Part shown: positions 1 through 5,619 of the stretch, piece after piece
How the letters are laid out: each line of letters starts with the position of its first letter
Numbering within the stretch: position 1 is the first letter of the stretch
Source of the DNA: Schaedlerella sp.
GTDB taxonomy: Bacteria > Bacillota > Clostridia > Lachnospirales > Lachnospiraceae
Length of the DNA stretch: 6,824 nucleotides
Reading direction: 5' to 3'
NCBI GenBank assembly: GCA_020024595.1
Contig: JAHHTO010000128.1
Location: 1-6,824 of the forward strand
Position numbers and translations under genes: made by a program
The notes under the pieces: generated by a model
The model's input: the letters and a program-made list of their open reading frames with translations, nothing else
Told to the model about the DNA's origin: nothing
The model's database searches: none

Positions 1-420
1 ACGGCACCTTCCGTGTCTACGTTGCTTGATATTGTGGAATGTCTTGGAACAAATCTGTCGGATTTTTTTCATGAAGAGGATGATTTGCAGGTTGTATATC
101 GGAAAGAAGATTATTTTGAAAAGGAAGACGAGAATCAAAACAGCATTACGTGGTTGATCGCAACGGCACAGAGCCGAAGTCTGGAACCGATTCTGGTACA
201 TCTTCAGCCGGGACAGTCCATGCCTGATGATAAGCCGCATGAAGGTGAGGAATTCGGGTATGTTCTGGAGGGCGAGATTACACTGCATTATGGAGAGGAA
301 GTATATACGGTGAGAAAGGGAGATTCTTTTATTTTTCCCGCTGATCGAAAACATAAGATAAGTTCAGCTTGCAAAAGGGTGGCAGTCATTCTGTGGATCA
401 GCACCCCGCCAAGCTTTTAA
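1..420 (+). CDS. XRE-family regulator with C-terminal cupin domain (5' partial), probable polyamine-operon regulator
   Basis: The frame is open from the first base, so the gene is cut by the window edge. 139 residues remain and roughly 40-45 are probably missing, since such regulators usually have about 180. Visible residues 2-23 (PSVSTLLDIVECLGTNLSDFF) match the last two helices of an XRE helix-turn-helix. After a linker, residues about 65-135 form a small cupin barrel: motif 1 is seen around H80-E83-E84 (PHEGEEFGYVLEG) and motif 2 as GDSFIFPADRKH, with H118. This domain order is that of PuuR-like regulators, in which the cupin is thought to sense a small ligand. It ends 11 nt before potA with no promoter between, so it is co-transcribed with the transporter. 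By inference it controls the operon in response to polyamines. The GTG at 13 is not the true start, because the helix-turn-helix homology runs upstream of it. Confidence 0.88.
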   Translation, partial: TAPSVSTLLDIVECLGTNLSDFFHEEDDLQVVYRKEDYFEKEDENQNSITWLIATAQSRSLEPILVHLQPGQSMPDDKPHEGEEFGYVLEGEITLHYGEEVYTVRKGDSFIFPADRKHKISSACKRVAVILWISTPPSF

Positions 421-425
421 GGAGG
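419..425 (+). promoter_or_regulatory. Ribosome binding site of potA
   Basis: AAGGAGG ends 6 nt before the ATG at 432. It fixes the potA start there rather than at an in-frame ATG at 369 inside the regulator gene. It overlaps the regulator's stop codon, so the two genes are closely linked in translation. Confidence 0.85.
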
Positions 426-431
426 AACGTT

Positions 432-1505
432 ATGGCAGATGTGATTTTGGAATTAGATTCCATCAGTAAAGAGTTTGATGGAGAGAACGTGATTGATAAT
501 CTGAGTCTGGAAATTCAGCGCAATGAGTTCATAACTTTGTTAGGTCCGTCTGGATGTGGCAAATCAACAACACTTCGAATCATCGGTGGGTTTGTGAAGC
601 CAGATGCCGGGCGTGTGCTGTTTGAGGGAAAAGACATCACCGGGCTTTCGCCAGATAAGAGAAACGTAAACACAGTGTTTCAGAAATATTCTCTGTTTCC
701 GCATATGACAGTTGCAGAGAATATTGCTTTCGGGTTGAAGCTAAAGAAAAAAAGTCAGCAGTATATTAAAGATAAAATCGAATATGCATTGAAACTGGTT
801 AATATGGAAGGTTACGGTAACCAGTCACCGAATGTGTTAAGTGGAGGACAGCAGCAGCGTGTGGCGATCGCGCGTGCGATTGTAAATGAACCCAAGATAC
901 TGCTTCTAGATGAACCGTTGGGAGCATTGGATCTGAAACTCCGCCATGGGATGCAGAGGGAATTGATGAAAATCAAACAAGAAGTCGGAATTACGTTTGT
1001 CTATGTTACCCATGACCAAGAAGAGGCGCTTACGATGTCTGATCGGATCATTGTCATGAATCAGGGGATTATTCAGCAGATGGGAACATCGAAGAGTATC
1101 TACGATGAACCGCAGAATGCATTTGTAGCAGATTTTATCGGAGACAGCAATATCATTGACGGAATCATGAAAGAAGACCGTCTCGTTCAGATCCAGAATG
1201 TGGCAATTCCATGTGTAGATATCGGATTTGCCAAAAATGAACTGGTGGATGTAGTAATCCGCCCGGAAGACTTGGTGATTGTTGAGGAAGAGGCAGGATA
1301 CTTGAAAGGAATGGTTGTTTCCATTATATTCAAAGGTGCATATTATGAAATCAAGGTTCGTGTAGGACAGTATGAGTGGAGTGTGCAGAGTGTGAATCCG
1401 GCACAGATTGGCAGTGTGGTCGGTTTAACAATTCTGCCGGATAATATTCAAATTATGCACAAACCGCATTCCAAAGACGCGGAGGTCGTAAAAGAGGATG
1501 AATAA
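432..1505 (+). CDS. potA: Spermidine/putrescine ABC transporter, ATP-binding protein PotA
   Basis: The 357-residue product is the cytoplasmic ATPase that drives polyamine import through PotBC. Motifs in order: Walker A GPSGCGKST (38-46), Q-loop Q84 in FQKYSLFPHM, signature LSGGQQQR (136-143), Walker B ILLLDE (156-161), D-loop GALD (164-167) and switch H194 (THD). From about residue 235 the chain enters a TOBE_2-type regulatory domain with an RPED motif starting at R277. The FQxYxLFPHMTVxEN segment and the C-terminal domain are typical of PotA and the wider CUT1-like importers. Assignment to polyamines rests on the potBCD neighbours. Length is normal (E. coli PotA has about 378 residues). All catalytic motifs are intact. 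The start is set by the strong ribosome binding site at 419-425, and the 3' end overlaps potB by 8 nt. Confidence 0.95.
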   Translation: MADVILELDSISKEFDGENVIDNLSLEIQRNEFITLLGPSGCGKSTTLRIIGGFVKPDAGRVLFEGKDITGLSPDKRNVNTVFQKYSLFPHMTVAENIAFGLKLKKKSQQYIKDKIEYALKLVNMEGYGNQSPNVLSGGQQQRVAIARAIVNEPKILLLDEPLGALDLKLRHGMQRELMKIKQEVGITFVYVTHDQEEALTMSDRIIVMNQGIIQQMGTSKSIYDEPQNAFVADFIGDSNIIDGIMKEDRLVQIQNVAIPCVDIGFAKNELVDVVIRPEDLVIVEEEAGYLKGMVVSIIFKGAYYEIKVRVGQYEWSVQSVNPAQIGSVVGLTILPDNIQIMHKPHSKDAEVVKEDE

Positions 1506-2334
1506 ATTGAAAACAATCAATAAGAGAAGCTGGCTGTCTTCTCCATATGTCATCTGGATCATTGGCTTTACAGTGATTCCAATGATCATGATATTTCGCT
1601 ATGCGTTCACGAATGAAGATGGCAGTTTTACATTTTCACAGATTACAGCAATTCTGGATCCGATACATTTAAAAGCATTGATTTTTTCACTGGAAATTGC
1701 TATTGGAAGCACCGTAATCTGTATTCTTTTGTCTTATCCGCTAGTGATGGCAATGAAACGACTGAATCTGGGAAAACAGGGATTTGCATTATTTATTTTG
1801 ATTCTTCCGATGTGGATGAATTTTATTTTGCGGATTTTGGCGTGGCAGATGATTCTGTCAAATAATGGGATTTTGAATTTTCTACTTCAAAAAGTTGGGT
1901 TGGAGCCGCTTGCGATCGCTAATTCCGGTACGGCAATCATGGTCGGAATGATTTATGATTATCTTCCTTACATGGTGCTGCCGATTTTTAATGCAATCGC
2001 AGAAATAGATGAAGATATCATTGAAGCTGCAAAAGATCTGGGGGCTGGAAGTATTACAATTTTCCATAAAATTATATTTCCGCTGTCAATTCCAGGTCTG
2101 TTAAGTGGAATTGTGATGGTTTTTGTGCCATCGATGACATCATTTGTAGTTTCAGATATTCTGGGAGGTGGAAAGTTCCAGCTTGTAGGTAATATCATTG
2201 AGCAGGAATTTACAAAGAGCATGAACTGGCACCTTGGTTCTGGACTTTCTGTTTCTCTGATGATTTTTGTGCTGATCAGTATGGCATTTACGATGAAACA
2301 GGAAGGAGAAGGAAAGGGATCGGCGATATGGTAG
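1498..2334 (+). CDS. potB: Spermidine/putrescine ABC transporter permease PotB
   Basis: This 278-residue integral membrane protein is one half of the polyamine translocation channel. Six hydrophobic segments can be seen at roughly residues 16-34, 60-85, 96-118, 142-165, 195-217 and 245-265. Between the fourth and fifth is the cytoplasmic EAA loop (EAAKDLGAG, starting at E176, followed by IIFPLSIPG), which docks onto PotA. The segment ILPMWMNFILRILAWQ...NNGILN is characteristic of PotB-type permeases. The ATG lies inside the end of potA (8-nt overlap). The nearest good Shine-Dalgarno, GGAGG at 1481-1485, sits 12 nt upstream, rather far, so initiation probably relies on coupling to potA translation. 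It overlaps potC by 7 nt. No defect is visible. Confidence 0.94.
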   Translation: MNKLKTINKRSWLSSPYVIWIIGFTVIPMIMIFRYAFTNEDGSFTFSQITAILDPIHLKALIFSLEIAIGSTVICILLSYPLVMAMKRLNLGKQGFALFILILPMWMNFILRILAWQMILSNNGILNFLLQKVGLEPLAIANSGTAIMVGMIYDYLPYMVLPIFNAIAEIDEDIIEAAKDLGAGSITIFHKIIFPLSIPGLLSGIVMVFVPSMTSFVVSDILGGGKFQLVGNIIEQEFTKSMNWHLGSGLSVSLMIFVLISMAFTMKQEGEGKGSAIW

Positions 2335-3131
2335 AAAAAATCAAAAACTGGGTGAGCCGATTTTATCTCGGCCTGATTATATTGTTTTTATACGCTCCGA
2401 TTTTGGTATTAATCGTGCTTTCTTTCAATAGCTCCAGATCGAGGGTAAAATGGGGAGGCTTTACGTTTGACTGGTATGTGCGGTTATTTTCCAATCGTCA
2501 GATATCGGAAGCATTGACAACCACGTTGTTGCTGGCATTTGTTTCAGCGTTGATCGCTACGATCATCGGTGTTCTGAGTGCACTTGGTATCCATGCCATG
2601 CGTCAGAGAAATTATCAGCTGGTTATGGCATTTACGCATATTCCGATGGTGAATGCAGATATCGTTACAGGAATTGCATTGATGCTCTGGTTTGTGCACT
2701 TTATTCCATTGGGATTCGGAAGTGTGCTGCTGGCACACGTTACGTTCAATATTCCATATGTGATATTAAGTGTTATGCCCAAAATCCGTCAGATGAATGT
2801 TAGTCTGTACGAGGCTGCAAGAGACCTGGGTGCGAATGCGGTGTATGGTTTTTTTAAAGTGATTTTTCCACAGCTTACAAACGGAATTGTATCTGGATTT
2901 TTTATGGCATTTACCATGTCTATGGATGATTTTGTAATCACGTACTTTACCAAAGGTCCGGGAGTGAATACACTCTCAACGATGATCTATGGAGAAATCC
3001 GAAAAGGAATCAAGCCGGAAATGTACGCATTGTCAACAATTATTTTTGTATTTGTATTTGCAATTTTACTTGTGGTAAATTATATTCCACAAAAAAAGGG
3101 TAAAGTGGTAAAGGAGAGAGGATTAAGATGA
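2328..3131 (+). CDS. potC: Spermidine/putrescine ABC transporter permease PotC
   Basis: This 267-residue membrane protein is the second channel subunit, pairing with PotB. The first segment (about 12-32) is followed by SFNSSRSRVKWGGFTFDWYVRLF, a stretch typical of PotC. Further hydrophobic segments lie near 65-88, 100-120, 128-150, 180-200 and 235-253. The EAA loop is EAARDLGAN starting at E162, followed by VIFPQL. The segment FTMSMDDFVITYFTKGPG, also characteristic of PotC, falls in the fifth helix region. The ATG overlaps the potB stop by 7 nt, and a purine-rich site (AAGGGA, 2314-2319) lies 8 nt upstream. The stop shares ATGA with the potD start. Length and motifs are normal for the family. 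Confidence 0.95.
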   Translation: MVEKIKNWVSRFYLGLIILFLYAPILVLIVLSFNSSRSRVKWGGFTFDWYVRLFSNRQISEALTTTLLLAFVSALIATIIGVLSALGIHAMRQRNYQLVMAFTHIPMVNADIVTGIALMLWFVHFIPLGFGSVLLAHVTFNIPYVILSVMPKIRQMNVSLYEAARDLGANAVYGFFKVIFPQLTNGIVSGFFMAFTMSMDDFVITYFTKGPGVNTLSTMIYGEIRKGIKPEMYALSTIIFVFVFAILLVVNYIPQKKGKVVKERGLR

Positions 3132-4189
3132 AAAAGAGAGTGATCAGTGTTTTGCTGGCTGCAGCAGTCCTTGGAATGGGGATTTTAATGACAGGGTGCA
3201 GTGGTTCGCAGGAAAAGAAAGGAACTCTGACTGTATTTAATTACGGAGAGTATATGGATCCTGCGGTATTGGATTTGTTTTATGAGGAAACCGGGATTGA
3301 AGTGAAGTATGAAGAGGCACTGACTCCGGAGGAGATGTATACAAAGTATAAATCAGGGGCGATTGATTATGATTTGCTTTGTTCCACAGATTATATGATT
3401 GAAAAATTGATCCAGGAAGGGGAATTTCAGCAAATTGATATTACATCTTTGGAAAATAAGGAAAATATCGGGAATAAATATTGGGAATTTTCAGAAGCTT
3501 TTGATCCAGGAAACAAATACACAGTGCCGTATTTTTGGGGGACACTCGGAATTCTCTATGATACAACAAAGGTAAAAGAACCGATAGACAGCTGGGATAT
3601 CCTGTTTGATGGAGATTATGCCGGAGAAATTATCATGCAGAATAGTATGCGTGATACGTATGTAGTTGCATTGAAAGCACTTGGCTATTCCGTGAATACA
3701 AATGATGAAAATGAAATTCGCCAGGCTCATGAACTGCTGGTGAAACAAAAACCAGATGTACAGGCATATCTTGTGGATGAGGCACGAGATGAAGTAGTTG
3801 CTGGGAATGCAGCGATGGCAGTTGTGTATTCCGGGGAAGCATATCTTGGACAGGAGTATAATGAAAATCTAGAATTTGTTGTGCCGGAAGAAGGAAGTTC
3901 AGTTTGGCTGGATTCTTGGGGAGTGACAAAGAATTGTAAAAACCCGGATATGGCAATGCAGTTTCTGGATTTCCTTTGCAGAGAAGATATTGCACAGATG
4001 AATTTTGAATATATTTATTTTTCTACACCAAATGAGGCTGTAATCGATTCTCTGTCCGAGGAAGAACGAAAGGACGAGACATTGGTGCCACCAGATGATG
4101 CTACCGTGAATTGCGAGGTATGTGTACAGCAGAATCCAGAAATCGTAGATTTGGAGAATGAGCAGTGGAAAAAACTGAAGGCCGAGTAG
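3128..4189 (+). CDS. potD: Polyamine ABC transporter substrate-binding lipoprotein PotD
   Basis: This 353-residue extracellular binding protein hands polyamine to PotBC. A lysine/arginine-led signal peptide ends in a lipobox (MTGC, lipidated C24), as expected for a Gram-positive binding protein. The mature part follows the PotD/PotF fold: FNYGEYMDP (37-45), ETGIEVKYEEA, YDLLCSTDYMI (81-91), YTVPYFWGTLGILYD (131-145), LGYSVNT (185-191), PEEGSSVWLDSWGV (253-266) and STPNEAV (299-305). Aligned from memory to E. coli PotD, the anchoring W255 and D257 correspond to W260 and D262 here. Other pocket residues differ: W34 is Y39, Y85 is D88, D168 is S173, E171 is D176 and W229 is Y234. The ligand could therefore be spermidine, putrescine or another polycation. 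The start overlaps potC by 4 nt (ATGA), with AAGGAG at 3111-3116 and AGAGG at 3117-3121 upstream. It is the last gene of the operon. Confidence 0.93.
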   Translation: MKKRVISVLLAAAVLGMGILMTGCSGSQEKKGTLTVFNYGEYMDPAVLDLFYEETGIEVKYEEALTPEEMYTKYKSGAIDYDLLCSTDYMIEKLIQEGEFQQIDITSLENKENIGNKYWEFSEAFDPGNKYTVPYFWGTLGILYDTTKVKEPIDSWDILFDGDYAGEIIMQNSMRDTYVVALKALGYSVNTNDENEIRQAHELLVKQKPDVQAYLVDEARDEVVAGNAAMAVVYSGEAYLGQEYNENLEFVVPEEGSSVWLDSWGVTKNCKNPDMAMQFLDFLCREDIAQMNFEYIYFSTPNEAVIDSLSEEERKDETLVPPDDATVNCEVCVQQNPEIVDLENEQWKKLKAE

Positions 4190-4230
4190 GAGAAGGGCTG
4201 CGATGTCATCAAAATTGTTTTTGTAACAAG

Positions 4231-4304
4231 TAAATAGAAATAAAAGATCACTCAAAAGCAGGCAGGAAGTTCCATGTGGGAACTCTTGCCTGCTTTTGAG
4301 TGAT
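4231..4304 (-). terminator. Rho-independent terminator of aroC, possibly shared with the pot operon
   Basis: Positions 4247-4264 pair perfectly with 4287-4304 (18 bp). After a one-base bulge and a G-U pair the stem continues (4268-4273 with 4279-4284) to a 5-nt loop. On the minus strand the hairpin begins 15 nt after the aroC stop and runs directly into a U-rich tract (4246 down to 4231, 11 of 16 bases T), the classic terminator layout. On the plus strand the only T run (4316-4321) comes 11 nt after the stem, so termination of the pot transcript there would be weaker or depend on the stem alone. Confidence 0.8.
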
Positions 4305-4319
4305 AGTAGGGAGGATTTT

Positions 4320-5420
4320 TTATGGACGATAGAAGTTGAGAATCGAATCAAAACGACTGCTCATGTTTTGCAAGAGCAAGTCGACTAAAGTAATGGCTGT
4401 CATAGATTCTACCACAACAATTGCCCGAGGAACAATAATCGGATCGTGTCGTCCTCTGATAGTGATCTCTGTGTTTTCCCCATCTACTGTTACGGTTTTT
4501 TGAGATTGTGCAATGGATGGGGTGGGTTTTATGTAAGTACGAAAGATGATGTCAGAGCCATCGCTTATTCCACCGAGAATCCCACCGGCATTATTTGTGG
4601 TTTTTTGAATCTTTCCATGTTCAGAATAGAAATCATCATTGTTGTTGCTTCCGTTGAAAGCAGCAGCTTTTGTGCCTGCTCCAAATTCTATAGCTTTGAC
4701 AGCGCCAAGAGAAACGACCGCCTGGGAAAGAGCAGCATCAAGTTTGTCAAAAACAGGTTCTCCGATCCCGGCAGGCATTCCAGATACAATACATTCAATA
4801 ACACCGCCTGCAGAATCCAGATTCTGCATCATGTTATCAAGATATTCGGAAGCTTCTTTTGCACGGGCATTGTTTGGCATGTATAGGGAGTTGCCGGTAA
4901 TATCATCAAAACAATATTCATTCTCATCAACGGATATGGGACCGATTGATTTGGCAAATGTCGTCAGTGTGATGCCGAGCTCTTTTAAGAATTGGGCTGC
5001 AATGGCACCTGCAGCAGTTCGACCGATGGTTTCCCGGCCCGAAGAACGTCCACCGCCCCGGTAATCACGAAATCCATATTTGGCATCATAGGTATAGTCT
5101 GCGTGCCCCGGACGATATACAGAAGCAATGTTGCCATAGTCTTTGGAGCGCTGATCTTGATTCCTTACAAGAAGAGAAATTGGAGTTCCGGTTGTTTTTC
5201 CTTCAAAGATACCGGAGAGAATCTCTACCTGATCGCTCTCCTGACGTTTGGTTGCATATTTACTCTGGCCAGGCTTTCGACGATTTAAAAATGCCTGAAT
5301 ATCTTCTGTGCTTATTGAAAGTCCGGCAGGGCAACCGTCAATGACAACTCCGATGGCAGCCCCGTGAGATTCGCCCCAAGTTGTGATACGAAATATTTTT
5401 CCAAATGATGATCCACTCAT
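4320..5420 (-). CDS. aroC: Chorismate synthase AroC
   Basis: This cytoplasmic enzyme of 366 residues catalyses the last shikimate-pathway step, removing phosphate from 5-enolpyruvylshikimate-3-phosphate to give chorismate with reduced FMN as cofactor. Family motifs are all present: GESHGAAIGVVIDGCPAG (16-33) with the catalytic-type H19, RRKPGQSK (47-54), the YRPGHADYTYDAKYG segment with H106, GGGRSSGRETIGR (122-134) and RGRHDPIIVPRA (322-333) with D326. Length is normal. Translation starts at the ATG at 5420-5418, preceded by AAGGAA at the usual distance. The gene is convergent with potABCD and divergent from the downstream transpeptidase gene. No other aromatic pathway gene is adjacent, so it is probably monocistronic. 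Nothing is broken or unusual in it. Confidence 0.97.
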   Translation of the reverse strand: MSGSSFGKIFRITTWGESHGAAIGVVIDGCPAGLSISTEDIQAFLNRRKPGQSKYATKRQESDQVEILSGIFEGKTTGTPISLLVRNQDQRSKDYGNIASVYRPGHADYTYDAKYGFRDYRGGGRSSGRETIGRTAAGAIAAQFLKELGITLTTFAKSIGPISVDENEYCFDDITGNSLYMPNNARAKEASEYLDNMMQNLDSAGGVIECIVSGMPAGIGEPVFDKLDAALSQAVVSLGAVKAIEFGAGTKAAAFNGSNNNDDFYSEHGKIQKTTNNAGGILGGISDGSDIIFRTYIKPTPSIAQSQKTVTVDGENTEITIRGRHDPIIVPRAIVVVESMTAITLVDLLLQNMSSRFDSILNFYRP

Positions 5421-5426
5421 AATCTG

Positions 5427-5432
5427 TTCCTT
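5427..5432 (-). promoter_or_regulatory. Ribosome binding site of aroC
   Basis: On the minus strand this reads AAGGAA, 6 nt before the aroC ATG. It supports that start, which also places the conserved N-terminal FGKIFRITTWGESHG segment at its expected position in the protein. Confidence 0.7.
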
Positions 5433-5439
5433 CTTTCTA

Positions 5440-5451
5440 AAAATATTGGAT
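5440..5451 (+). repeat. 12-bp direct repeat, copy 1 (aroC leader)
   Basis: AAAATATTGGAT occurs here and again, identically and in the same orientation, at 5534-5545. This copy lies between the predicted aroC start point and the aroC ribosome binding site. Both copies are followed within a few bases by TGTAC. Its role is unknown; a shared regulator site is possible, but chance in AT-rich DNA cannot be excluded. Confidence 0.45.
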
Positions 5452-5476
5452 AATGTACGCTTGATAATCAGTTTTT

Positions 5477-5505
5477 ATTATATAAGAATGGAAAAATGGA
5501 TGCAA
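5477..5505 (-). promoter_or_regulatory. Probable sigma-A promoter of aroC
   Basis: On the minus strand, TATAAT (5482-5477) is preceded at 17 bp by TTGCAT (5505-5500). The -10 is a perfect match and the -35 keeps only TTG. Transcription would begin near 5470, leaving a leader of about 50 nt that is too short for a T-box or most riboswitches. Called from sequence only. Confidence 0.5.
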
Positions 5506-5513
5506 TCCTTAAT

Positions 5514-5537
5514 TTTCATCTAAAATTTCATCCAAAA
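5514..5537 (+). repeat. Tandem 12-bp repeat upstream of the transpeptidase promoter
   Basis: TTTCATCTAAAA (5514-5525) is followed directly by TTTCATCCAAAA (5526-5537), with a single mismatch. The pair ends 13 bp before the predicted -35 box of the gene at 5620, a usual place for an activator or repressor to bind. It overlaps the dyad at 5530-5545. Confidence 0.5.
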
Positions 5538-5545
5538 TATTGGAT
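5530..5545. promoter_or_regulatory. 16-bp dyad, possible operator
   Basis: ATCCAA-AATA-TTGGAT is a perfect 6-bp inverted repeat around a 4-bp centre. It sits 5 bp upstream of the predicted -35 box at 5551 and contains copy 2 of the AAAATATTGGAT direct repeat (5534-5545). The symmetry suggests binding by a dimeric regulator, but I do not recognise a known consensus. Confidence 0.4.
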
Positions 5546-5550
5546 TTTAC

Positions 5551-5579
5551 TGTACAATTCTATGAATTCATAATATAAT
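5551..5579 (+). promoter_or_regulatory. Probable sigma-A promoter of the L,D-transpeptidase gene
   Basis: TGTACA (5551-5556) and a perfect TATAAT (5574-5579) are separated by 17 bp. The -35 matches TTGACA at four of six positions. Transcription would start near 5586, giving a leader of about 34 nt that contains the ribosome binding site AAGGGAG (5604-5610). Confidence 0.6.
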
Positions 5580-5619
5580 GTTGCCTGAATATTGAGTGAA
5601 GTAAAGGGAGCAATACTAA

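Noticed and set aside
369..431. In-frame upstream ATG extending potA by 21 residues
   Set aside because: It lies inside the regulator gene, has no good ribosome binding site, and the added residues are unlike any PotA N-terminus. The ATG at 432 has a strong AAGGAGG.
4310..4339. GGAGG followed by a T run and ATG just after the hairpin, resembling a small-peptide start
   Set aside because: The frame ends after five codons (M-D-D-R-S) and lies over the aroC 3' end. The resemblance is probably chance.
3491..4351. Minus-strand open frames opposite potD
   Set aside because: They are antisense to a complete, motif-rich PotD and overlap the terminator hairpin; no recognisable protein features.
4446..5288. 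Overlapping plus-strand open frames opposite aroC
   Set aside because: They are antisense shadows of the well-supported chorismate synthase gene. They show no domain-like composition and no ribosome binding site.
5421..5619. Riboswitch, T-box leader or small RNA in the aroC/transpeptidase intergenic region
   Set aside because: Predicted leaders are only about 50 and 34 nt and no conserved riboswitch or T-box element is visible.
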